Positions 1 to 10,415 of a stretch of DNA of 64,000 nt are shown in pieces (position 1 is the stretch's first letter; each line of letters begins with the position of its first letter). This DNA comes from Hevea brasiliensis. Lineage: Eukaryota > Streptophyta > Magnoliopsida > Malpighiales > Euphorbiaceae. Where the stretch lies: NCBI RefSeq assembly GCF_030052815.1, contig NW_026614711.1, positions 62,001 to 126,000 on the forward strand. Direction: 5' to 3'. The notes beneath the pieces were generated by a model that saw nothing but the letters and a program-made list of their open reading frames with translations, was not told the DNA's origin and searched no databases. Position numbers and translations under genes: made by a program.

Positions 1-1207
1 TTGAGGATGATTATTATTATATATCTTTATGAGATAGCAATTCAAACATCTAAACTAGAAAATCATAGATATGCAAATATTTAAACAAACGTTGAATTAA
101 GATTCTAATTTTAAACTTAAAATCTAATGATGCCAAATGTCAAATTTTTCATAAACCAAATGGCAAAATACTGTTATATGTAAATAATTATTCATTTAAA
201 ATATATCAGTAATTGTCCGAATTAAACATCTAATTTCACTCTCAAATAATATATATATATATATAGATTGTGCACTTTTTGTGCTGAATTTTTAGTGAAG
301 AAAATAAAATCGCCGCTAAAAATGTGTTAAAAGTTTTATTCAAAGGCGACTTCAAATATCGCCTCTGATTGTTCACGATTTATGGGGACTTCAAAGATGG
401 GTGCTTTTGCCACAAATGAGTTAAAAAAAAAAAAAAAAAAGCGTTGTCCACTGCGCTCCTAAAATTTTTTACTGAAAAAAAGATTTATTTTAAAGAAAAT
501 TAAGAAAAATAAAAGCTTTTTTTTTTTTTTAATATGCAATCTCTCTCTCTCTCTCTGAATGTTTTCCCCTAGGCTCTCATCCCTCCTTCAAACTTCATCA
601 ACTGATGATGGGCTGTGAAATTTTTTTTTTTACTAGTGTGTATTTGTCTTATTAATTTTTTTTACTATATAAATTATAATTCCACTATAATATTGTAAAT
701 GGTTATTTATTATAGTTAAATATCATTTATAATATTAATATATTTTAATATTTTTTATACAATTAACTCTGACTGAAACTCAAACTCGAGATTGCACAGC
801 TTTGAAGATACTCCAATACTACTGAAAATACATTTTAGTTTAATAGTATTATCTCCAAAATTATGTTATTTCTAATTTGAATCCAAAGTTAAATGGAAAA
901 AGAATTGAAAAAGAATATAAAAAATGTATTATGCTAATAATTCATTATTTTTATGTTCTATATCATACTTTTCATGCAATTGTTTATATAACAAATCCAT
1001 AATATTCATAAAAATATATATTATTATTTGCGTGTTTAATATGTGGCTAGTGTGTGGATCTACCCCATTTTTGAAATTTGTTTTAATTTTTGTCCAAATT
1101 GCACCACTAGATTGAATTTTTTTTTTAATCGATGATTTTTTTTTCATAAAATAAATATTGAATGTGTTATGAAATTTGTTTTATTTTAACTTTATTCTCA
1201 CTTGTAG
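1..1207. other. Non-coding leader upstream of RLP copy 1
   Basis: No signal-peptide or LRR N-cap exon is recognisable here, so the first exon(s) of RLP copy 1 must lie left of the window or be lost. The stretch is AT-rich with a TA run near 248-264, poly-A and poly-T tracts and a CT run at about 540-556. From about 541 it is nearly identical to 3946-4568, so it belongs to the tandem duplication. A short segment at 300-400 has GCGAC/CGCC-type motifs that could be a transposon remnant, unproven. Confidence 0.6.
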
Positions 1208-1748
1208 AAATCAGAAGTCCAAAAAATTTGAGCATCCTTTATTTAGATGACATCACCGTAGAAGGAAGAAGCATGCTATTAGAATCATTGGGAGCATTGA
1301 CCCATCTCAAGACCCTCTATCTAAGAGACAGTAATTTCAAAGGGACAATATTTGATCAAGGTTAGTACGTAATTAAATATGCATATAACAATTGCACTGC
1401 TTTCATAGTACGTAATAAAATATGCATATAACAATTGCACTGCTTTCACAAAAAATTAAAATTTGCTGGTTCTTTTAAACAGGTTCTAAAGTGATAAATG
1501 TGAAAGAGCTGTATTTAGACGGGTCTTCCCTAGATGAAAACCTTCTCCAAAGTCTTGAAGTATTATCTTCTCTTAGGCTTTTGTCTTTACGTGAATTGAA
1601 TTGCATCCTACCAATCCAAGGTAAATTTGATTTCTGATATCGCTCTTTTACAAAGAAAAATGATTCCATCTTAATTTGGTAGATAATACAAGGTTAAACT
1701 TCACATTAAAGACTAATATAACATTATCCTTTCCTAATATATATTTGA

Positions 1749-1791
<43 letters not shown>

Positions 1792-3468
1792 GTAGGCTTG
1801 CCACATCTGAAGGATTTGGAGCATTTGCATTTGGATTACTCTATTGTCAACACTAATTTTCTACAATCAATTGGAGAGTTGTCCTCCCTTCAAACATTAT
1901 CATTGTGCAATTGTGGACTTAATAGTACAACGTTTCTAAACCAAGGTAAACTGGATATGGCATTTCTCAATTTGAGATCTCTTTCATCTTAATTAAAGAT
2001 TTTAGCTAAAGGTTTTAATAAATGAATTATTTTCAGGTTTGTGCAAATTAATACATCTCCAGATGCTAGATATTAGCGACAATGATTTCAGTGGTAGCTT
2101 ACCTTTGTGTCTAGTGAATTTGACATCCCTTCAATGGCTAGATCTCTCTTTCAATCACTTCATTGGAAATGTCTCTTCATCTCCACTTAGGGGTTTAAAA
2201 AATCTCGAAGATCTATCACTCTCAAACAATCTTTTCCAAATCCCAATCTCATTAAGTCCATTTTTCAACCATTCAAAACTCAAAAACTTGGATGCTTGGG
2301 GTAACACAATATATGTAGAAACAAATCATCAGTATTGGACCCCAAGGTTTCAATTAGAGCAGCTTATTTTATCCGATGGTGGATATAGCGGAGCATTCCC
2401 CAAATTCCTCTATCATCAATATAACCTACAGCTTGTTGATCTGTCACATATTCAAATGAGAGAAGGGTTTCCATCTTGGTTGTTACATAACAACACAAAA
2501 TTAAAAGCACTTTACTTGATCAACAGTTCTCTTTCAGGGCCTCTCCAATTAACACTTCATTCTTATATGAATTTTTCATACTTGGATATCTCAGACAATT
2601 GCTTCATTGGCTCTATTCCAATAGAGATAGGAACATATCTACCGAGATTGATAGAATTAAACATGTCAAAAAATGGTTTCAATGGTAGTATTCCCTCTTC
2701 ATTTGGAAATATGAGCTTGTTAGAAAGATTAGACTTATCCAACAATAGATTGTCAGGTAGTATACCAGAGCACTTAGCCATGGGTTGTTTCTCATTAAAT
2801 CAACTCAGACTTTCAAACAACAGTTTGCAAGGCCAGGTATTTTCTAAAAGCTCTAATTTACAACTTCTACAAGAGTTATATTTGGATGGCAATCAGTTTA
2901 ATGGAAGCATCCCAAATGGCTTGTCTAACATGTCTCACTTACGAGTGTTGGATCTTAGTCATAACATGATGTTCGGTAGACTCCCAAAGTGGATGGTGAA
3001 CATGTCCAATCTTGAGATCTTGGACTTATCATACAATTATATTTTGGGACTACCCTCTAACTTTAGCTCTTCACGGATAATAGAAGTTCATTTGTCCAAA
3101 AATCAGCTACAAGGATCCTTGGAAGATGCATTTTTTGATTGCCCTAAATTGGCTATGCTAGATCTTAGCCATAATAATGTGACTGGAAGCATTCCGCCAT
3201 GGATTGGAAAATTTTCTCAATTGAGCTATCTAATCTTGGGTCATAACAATATTAAAGGGGAAATCCCAGTTCAATTATGCAATTTGGCTCAATTAAGTTT
3301 GATTGATCTTTCTCACAATCATCTTTCTGGTCCTATTCTCCCTTGCCTAAGATCTACAAGCAACTCATACAGGCAACAAGAAGGTTCATATAATGCTTCT
3401 GCTTCTATTTCTATGGATGAATCTTTAAAGTTTACAACAAAGAGTATATCCTATTCTTACCAAGGAAC
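541..3468 (+). repeat. Tandem duplication, unit 1 (RLP locus)
   Basis: This unit aligns collinearly with 3946-6598, an offset of about 3.3-3.4 kb. It includes the CT run, the motif GAATGTTTTCCCCT, the roughly 600-bp non-coding leader, exons, introns and the LRR body. Differences are mainly substitutions, a short deletion in the leader of unit 2, and loss of the third visible exon in unit 2. The homology ends in the island domain at about 3468. Confidence 0.85.
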
Positions 3469-3472
3469 CTAA
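1208..3472 (+). CDS. LRR receptor-like protein, copy 1 (C-terminally truncated, 5' end not visible)
   Basis: Visible exons are 1208-1360, 1483-1620, 1796-1945 and 2037-3472, each bounded by AG acceptors and GT donors; every intron is phase 1 (one base of a Gly or Glu codon on the left). The product is a ladder of plant extracellular LRRs of the LxxLxxLxLSxNxxxGxIP type, as in intron-containing receptor-like proteins (RLP13/14/15 group) that sense apoplastic ligands. The last exon stops at TAA 3470-3472, just after SISYSYQG in the non-LRR island. The final four LRRs, C-cap, membrane helix and tail found in copy 2 are therefore absent. The stop arises because the sequence becomes unrelated to copy 2 at about 3469. 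The result would be a secreted LRR fragment or a pseudogene. Start codon and signal peptide are not in view. Confidence 0.75.
1751..1792 (+). repeat. (TTA)n microsatellite in an RLP copy 1 intron
   Basis: A TTA/ATT trinucleotide run sits just before the TGTAG acceptor of exon 1796-1945. The orthologous run in copy 2 (5067-5126) is longer. Confidence 0.9.
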
Positions 3473-3760
3473 TAGTAAAAAATTCAAATATATTTGTACA
3501 ATCGTAATTTTTTGAATTTTTTTTAATTTCAAAACTTTTTCCTCATAATTTAAGATTTAATTGCAATTATACTTATTTGAATAAAAAAAAATATTTTTGT
3601 ACATTTGTAATAATGAAGCCTAATCGTAAAAAAAAAAAAAAGAAATTCAAATACTTTTGTACATTTGTAATTTTTTGAAAATTTTTTTAATTTCGGAAAT
3701 TTTTTCTTATAATTTGAGATTTAATTGCAATTATAGTAATTTGAATAAAATTTAGAAAAA
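3471..3760 (+). repeat. Two tandem ~140-bp AT-rich repeats at the truncation point of copy 1
   Basis: The block starting CCTAATAGTAAAAAATTC at 3470 recurs at about 3618 as CCTAATCGTAAAA. Both contain the cores TTGTAATTTTTTG-like and GATTTAATTGCAATTATA and end in a TTTGAATAAAA motif. They lie exactly where copy 1 loses homology to copy 2, so they mark the breakpoint between the two RLP copies. Confidence 0.8.
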
Positions 3761-3945
3761 AATTTATAATAAAATAAAATAAAAATAAGTTTTAATTAGT
3801 TCTCATCTTTGTCCATGCCATTTACATTAACAAAATTCATATACTCTTAACAAAATAAATTGATTGCTTTTCCAAGTTACAGCTGAACAAATACATACTC
3901 TTAACAAAATAAGCTTTTTTTTTTTTTTTTTTTTTTTTAATATGC

Positions 3946-5065
3946 AGTCTCTCTCTCTCTGAATGTTTTCCCCTCGGCTCTCATTCCTCCTTCAAACTTC
4001 ATCAACTGATGATAGGCTGTGAAATTTTTTTTTTTTACTAGTGTGTATTTGTCTTATTAATTTTTTTTACTATATAAATTATAATTCCACAATAATATTG
4101 TAAATATCATTTATAATATTAATATATTTTAATATTTTTTATACAATTAACTCTGACTAGAACTCAAACTCGAGATTGCACAGCTTTGAAAATATTTCAA
4201 TACTACTGAAAATACATTTTAGTTTAATAGTATTATCTCCAAAATTATGTTATTTCTAATTTAAATCCAAAGTTAAATGTAAAAAGAATTGAAAAAGAAT
4301 ATAAAAAATGTATTATGCTAATAATTCATACTTTCATGCAATTGTTTATATAACAAATCCATAATATTCATAAAAATATATATTATTATTTGAGTGTTTA
4401 ATATGTGGCTAGTGTGTTGATCTACCCCATTTTTTGAAATTTGTTTTAATTTTTGTCCAAATTGCACCACTAAATTGAATTTTTTTTAATCCATGATTTT
4501 TTTTTCATAAAATAAATATTGAATATGTTATGAAATTTGTTTTATTTTAACTTTATTCTCACTTGTAGAAATCAGAAGTCCAAAAAATTTGAGCATCCTT
4601 TATTTAGATGACATCACCGTAGAAGGAAGAAGCATGCTATTACAATCATTGGGAGCATTGGCCCAACTCAAGACCCTATATATGAGATGGAGTAATTTCA
4701 AAGGGACAATATTTGATCAAGGTTTGTATGTAATCAAATATGCATATTAAATTTTCACTACTTTCATGAAAAATTAAAATTTGCTCCCTCTTTTAAACAG
4801 GTTCTAAAGTGATAAATGTGAAAGAGCTGTATTTAGACGGGTCTTCCCTGGGTGAAAACTTTCTCCAAAGTCTTGAAGTATTATCTTCTCTTAGGCTTTT
4901 GTCTTTACGTCGATTGAATTGCACCCAACCAATCCAAGGTAAATTTGTTTTCTAATATGATTCCATTTTAACTTGGTAGATAACACAAGGTTAAACTTCA
5001 CATTAAAGACTAATATAACATTATCCCTTTCCTAATATATATTTGAATTTATTATTATTTAATTG

Positions 5066-5125
<60 letters not shown>

Positions 5126-6598
5126 GTAGGCCAGCTAAAGGTTTTAATAAATGAATTATTTTCAGGTTTGTGCGAATTAATACATCTCCAAATGCTAGAT
5201 ATTAGCTACAATGATTTCAGTGGTAGCTTGCCTTTGTGTCTAGTGAATTTGACATCCCTTCAATGGCTAGATCTCTCTTCCAATCACTTTATTGGGAACA
5301 TCTCTTCATCTCCACTTAGGGGTTTAAAAAATCTCGAACATCTATCACTCTCAAACAATCTTTTCCAAATCCCAATCTCATTAAGTCCATTTTTCAACCA
5401 TTCAAAGCTCAAGTTCTTGAATGGTGGGGGTAACAAAATATATGCAGAAATAAATCATCAGAATTTGAGCCCAATGTTTCAGTTAGAGAGGCTTATTTTA
5501 TCTGGTCGTGGGTATAGTGGAGCATTCCCCAAATTCCTCTATCATCAATATAACCTACAACTTGTTGATCTGTCACATATTCAAATCAAAGAAGGGTTTC
5601 CATCTTGGTTGTTACATAACAACACAAAATTAGAAGAACTTTACTTGATCAACAATTCTCTCTTAGGGCCTCTCCAATTACCACTTCATTTTCATACGAA
5701 TTTGTCATACTTAGATATCTCAGACAATTGCTTCCAAGGTTATATTGCACCAATGATAGGAACATATCTGCCAAGAGTAAGATATGTAAACATGTCGGGA
5801 AATGGTTTTAGAGGTAGTATTCCCTCTTCATTTGGAAATATGAGCTTACTGCAAACCTTAGACTTATCCAACAATAAATTGTCAGGTAGTATACCAGAGT
5901 ATTTAACCATTGGTTGTATCTCATTAGTTGAGCTCATACTTTCAAACAACAGTTTACAAGGCCAAATATTTTCTAGAACCTTTAACTTAAGATTTTTGAG
6001 AGAGTTACAATTGGATGGCAATCAATTCACTGGCAGCATTCCACATAGCTTGTCTAACTGCACTTTTTTACGAGTGTTGGATCTTAGTCATAACGACATA
6101 TCTGGTAAAATTCCATGGTGGTTGGGGAACATGTCTTATCTTGAGATTTTGGATCTTTCAATGAATAATATCTCTAGAAATATAGCATCTAACTTTTGCC
6201 CTTCAAACATACGAGAACTTTATTTATCTAGAAATGGGCTTCAAGGATCTCTGAAGGATGCATTTTATGATTGCTTTGAGCTGATTGTGTTAGATCTTAG
6301 CCATAATAATATGACTGGAAGCATTCCATCATGGATTGGAAAATTTTCTTACTTGAGCTATCTAATCTTGGCTCATAACAATATTGAAGAGGAAATTCCA
6401 ATTCAATTGTGCAATTTGACTCAATTAAGTTTGGTTGATCTTTCTCATAATCATCTTTCTGGTCCTATTCTCCCTTGTCTAAGGTCTACAAGCAACTCAT
6501 ACAGACAACAAGAAGGTTCATATAATGCTTCTGCTTCTGTTTCTATGGATGAACCTTTAGAGTTCACAACAAAGAGTATATCCTACTCTTACAAAGGA
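3946..6598 (+). repeat. Tandem duplication, unit 2 (RLP locus)
   Basis: Collinear with 541-3468. Unit 2 shows a deletion that removed the exon equivalent to 1796-1945: the GTAGG acceptor after the ATT run (5129) is joined directly to AGCTAAAGGTTTTAATAAATG, which in unit 1 is the end of the next intron. Confidence 0.85.
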
Positions 6599-7231
6599 AG
6601 CATACTATCTTATATTTCTGGAATTGATCTCTCATGTAACCATTTGACAGGACAAATTCCTATTGAAATTGGAAACTTCAAAGAGATCCATGTACTGAAT
6701 TTGTCTCACAATAGTTTGACAGGAAAAATCCCTACATCATTTTACAACTTACGTCAAATTGAGAGCTTGGATCTTTCGCACAACAACTTGAAAGGGAACA
6801 TCCCTTCTCAGCTTACTGAGTTATATTTTTTAGTAGTTTTCAATGTGTCATACAATAATTTATCTGGCAAGATACCCGATGTTAAACAATTTGCAACATT
6901 TGATGAAAGCAGCTATCGAGGAAACCTTTTTCTCTATGGATGTCCATTGATGAAAAATTGTACTGAAATATCATTACCTCCATCAAAATCAAGAACTTCA
7001 ATTGAGAATAAAGAAAGCAGTTGCTTCATCGATAAGGATGCTTTCCATGCGAGTTTTGGGGTGACTTACATTATGGTGTTGTTGGTAATAGCTGCAGTTT
7101 TGTACATAAATCCATATTGGCGACAAGTATGGTTTTACTACATTGAGGTGAGTACAAACAATTGCTACTATTTTATTATAGACAATCTTGCTTTTTTGTC
7201 CAAGTTTAGATTTTGTAACTTTTGTAAATGA
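4569..7231 (+). CDS. LRR receptor-like protein, copy 2 (intact C-terminus, transmembrane)
   Basis: Exons are 4569-4721, 4801-4938 and 5166-7231 (or 5130-7231 with an alternative acceptor 36 nt upstream, also in frame), all with phase-1 introns. The last exon encodes many extracellular LRRs, an island region around SYRQQEGSYNAS, four final LRRs (about 6601-6890), a C-cap with YRGNLFLYGCPLMKNC, an acidic/polar linker, a membrane helix (about 7054-7115, VTYIMVLLVIAAVLYI), then a short cytosolic tail ending in the family-typical CYYFIIDNL-like segment. There is no kinase domain, as expected for an RLP, which signals through SOBIR1/BAK1-type co-receptors. One LRR exon present in copy 1 is deleted. 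No signal-peptide exon is seen between copy 1 and this copy, so the first exon must come from elsewhere or the gene lacks its own start. Confidence 0.8.
5067..5126 (+). repeat. (ATT)n microsatellite in an RLP copy 2 intron
   Basis: About 20 ATT units sit just upstream of the alternative acceptor at 5128-5129. The run read as coding gives only poly-Ile and is intronic. Confidence 0.9.
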
Positions 7232-8124
7232 AATTTATTATGCAAATATTATGTAGGTTTTTTTTTTTTTTTTAATTTACTTCAATTAACCAAGAGATTG
7301 AATCTCAACCAGTGATGTAAAACCTGTGTTTAGAATACTATATTTGCTCCTAGCATTGAATTTTTTTTAAGCCTATGCTTCAGAAAGCTGCTACATGGTC
7401 TATTATTTTATTTCTTTAACAATATGATTGAACTTATTAATATCTAAATTAGATTAATTTTATGCAAATACTATCATAGAAAGGACTGAGCATAGCAATT
7501 CTTTCTGGTTTGTTCGATAGATGGCTAATTATTATGCCTAATCCAAATTTGTACAATCCGAGAAGAGCTAATTTTCTCCCAAAAAATAATCTCAAAGAAA
7601 AAAGAAGAACAACTTAAACTGTTTTAAGAAATTTACACAATTGCTTAATATTAATCATTAAGTGCTAAATGCTAAATGTAACACAAGTAAGGGTCCAATA
7701 AAATAATAATATTGGTTAAAAAAATTGAATAAAATTTAATACCTTAATATCTGAAAAATATAAAAGAATCAATTTAAAATTGTATTTGAGAAGAATGAAA
7801 ATTTAAATTTGTACATATATTTGACAACTTTTTATCCAACATGTTAATTGGAATCTATCTAACTTGAGATAATTAGTAACCTTTTAAATTTACACTTAAT
7901 TTAAAATGACTTAAATTCAAAAGATTGAAAGGTTAATCCAACAATCTAAAACTACTCTAAATTTGATTTGATCTAATTCGAATTAATTTTCTAAATAAAA
8001 CTAACATTTTCACTCCAAGTAGTCTATAATTTATAAATTCATCTGAATACAACATGAAATTCTTTTTATATAATAGTCATAATCAAAATGCAATTTAAAA
8101 TTATATAATTTAGCACGGGCGTTA
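7232..8124. other. Intergenic, AT-rich
   Basis: No exon or transposon domain is visible. From about 7980 the sequence resembles 54335-54440 (shared motif TTAACATTTTCACTC, or a one-base variant, plus an ACATGAAATTCTT core), so the right end belongs to a dispersed repeat. Confidence 0.5.
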
Positions 8125-10410
8125 AAGCTAAGTCCGTACATATACAAAAGATAAACCTTAGAAAATAGCTTAAAAAATAAGTTATTTGGTTTGTTTAAAA
8201 ACTACTGGGTACATACTAAAATATTTAACTTAATATAATTTAAAAAATAATAAAATTATATATTAATCAATTTATCAACTTATTTCAAATTTTAAAATTA
8301 AATAATACGCATATTTATGTCATTTATTAAATACAAAATTATATCAATTGCTATTAAAAATATAAAATATTATATTGTTATATTCTTATAAAAATTTTAA
8401 AAATAAAACTAATAATTATTTAAGAAATTAATGGACATAATTATTTGAAATTTCAATACAAATTTAAATTATATTTAATATAATTAAATAAAAATACTAA
8501 CCTTAACAAATTTTAGTATTTTTTTTAAATTATAAAATATATAAAATAAATATTAAGTTATGTTATCAAAATAAAATAATAAAAAATCACTTTACATGGC
8601 AAAACGGCTAGTTTAATGCATCATATGTCAGCTTCAAATCAAAATGATAACTTTTCATAATAATTCATTCATATTTAAGTTTTGGCTTACAATTTGGACT
8701 TATCAAATTAATTCAAATGAGTTAATTTGAAATATATATATATACCTAGTCGTGGACTGGTTCAAACCGTAAATTAGATTGAAATTAATCCGGGTCAAAT
8801 CTGAAATCAACCTAGAACTAAGTATAAGGAGGTCCATTCCAATCTCTCCTTTCTTGAATCTAAATTGAAACTAACCCGAAATAATTTAATTTAAGAAGTT
8901 TTTTTTAAATAAAAAATTATAATGATATCGTTCAGAAATAGACCATGACCAGGTCTAACGAAATATAATGCTAAAATTGCTTGTTTTTTTTTTTTTTTAT
9001 GGTTCAAATTAATGGAGAATTTCAAAAGCTTTTTGTCCCCTTTATTTGCTTACCCTTTGTTTGGATTGAGGGGTTATAGTGGTAAGGGAAAGTAAGGGAT
9101 GATTTTAAGAAATTTTTTACCTATTTGGGATGAAGGGTTGAGGGATAGGGAGGATTTTGAGGGGTTATTTTGGGGGTTGAAAACTCCCCCAAAACCTTCC
9201 AATTTCTAACCCACTAATTTGGTGGGTTGGAAATGGTTGAAAAAGTTTTTATTTTTTAATTTCCTATATTACCCATATCAATTTTAAAAAATCTCCAAAA
9301 TATTCCTTCTTACTATAAAATAATAAGTTTCATAAAAAGGATAGTTTTATAATTTTTATATTTCACTTTACCTTCTAATATCATCCAACCAAACAAAACA
9401 AGATTACAAAACTATCATTTACGTTACCTTCCTCTCAAATATAAATAAAACTATTATTTTATCTTATCATACCATATCTTCCTTTACTTAACCACTTTCC
9501 TTCACTCCATCCAAATAAAAACTTAAATTTGCATCATACGTCTTTTAGAGTAGACCCAATCGGACTAATTCAACCTCTGAATTGTAATGGTTTCCACCTA
9601 GGCGTCACGTGAACTAAATTAGACTAAAACGCTCAAAAGCCAAAACCATGATTAAACCGAATTCATATCAGCTTCGGACCATTTGCTAACTTCAGGGTTC
9701 TAAAACTTCCTATCCTGCCGTGTCAGGCAAGTGATTCGTAGGAAGCACCGAAACTGAAGTTGTGACCTTCAGTGAAATGAATTTAATCTGAGAGATCCTC
9801 CTCTAAAACTCCCTGACATTTACCAACACCCGTAGTTGGGTACCTTTCCTAAGTGAAAATCTAAACAAGGCAGAATCCAGAATCACAGATAATTGTTCCT
9901 ACAACATCAAATTTATAATTCCAGCAACAAGCCAACAACTGCCTTTTATTTACAGAAAAGAAAGCAAAGCAAACTACCTATACTACTACTGCTAAGACCA
10001 GCATAGTTACTAGCATTATTTACTTTCTAATGCTTACCCAACTCAAGTGCTTAGCAAGCGCATACCTGGTCCTCTCCCCTCTCCCATCTGCCTCTCCTTC
10101 GAAAATAGGCAGTTCCTCCTCCCGTAGAATGCGTCCTACGCTCTCCTCTGGCAATGGCTCACTATACTTTATTAGAAAATTATGCAGCAAACAACCCATC
10201 ACAATCACAAATGGGAAATTTTCAACGCAGTCCTCTTTCCACCTCCTCGCCAACAGCTGCCAGCGAGCTTTAACTCTCCCAAACGCATTGCCAACCAATC
10301 CCATTGCTCTGCCATGTGCATCATTGAACTCCCTTTCTGCTGAACCGAAACTATCCTCCTCATTGGGCCTAATAAAAGGAGTTAATAGCCACGGCAACTA
10401 AGGGAAACAT
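8125..10410. repeat. Segmental duplication, unit A (left copy around the ALP1-like gene)
   Basis: This unit aligns in direct orientation with about 18240-21110. Shared landmarks are TAAGTTATTTGGTTT, GGGTCAAATC, CCTATCCTGCC followed by TGTCAGGCAAGTGATT, and the gene's 3' end with CTTACCCAACTCAAGTGC. The unit resumes after the Copia insertion at 17743-17883 and then loses homology. It carries a MITE-like insertion (9053-9522) absent from unit B and lacks the hAT-type MITE and several hundred bases present in unit B. Confidence 0.8.
9053..9522. mobile_element. MITE-like non-autonomous DNA transposon, possibly Harbinger-type
   Basis: A ~470-bp non-coding element has imperfect terminal inverted repeats: the left end reads CCCTTTGTTTGGATTGAGGG and the right end CACTCCATCCAAATAAAAAC, complementary through TTTGGAT. 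Both sides are flanked by TTA (9050-9052 and 9523-9525), the target size of PIF/Harbinger and some other elements. Unit B (around 19870-19900) lacks it and serves as an approximate empty site. The exact ends are uncertain by a few bases. Confidence 0.55.
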
Positions 10411-10415
10411 GAAAC
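10020..10415 (-). pseudogene. ALP1-like (HARBI1-derived) pseudogene, C-terminal piece
   Basis: About 125 codons, nearly identical to the last 125 residues of the intact gene at 20716-22005, including the FGRVKARWQLLARRWKEDC and LPEESVGRILREEELP stretches. The piece is cut at 10415 by the Copia element and resumes at 17743. Small changes near the break (CCCTTAG against CCCATTG) put the reading frame out. GAAAC (10411-10415) is the left target-site duplication. Confidence 0.85.

Noticed and set aside
10030..10401. Plus-strand open frame of 123 codons opposite the ALP1-like fragment (and 20726-21154 opposite the intact gene)
   Set aside because: Antisense shadow of the GC-rich minus-strand coding sequence, which carries the recognisable transposase motifs.
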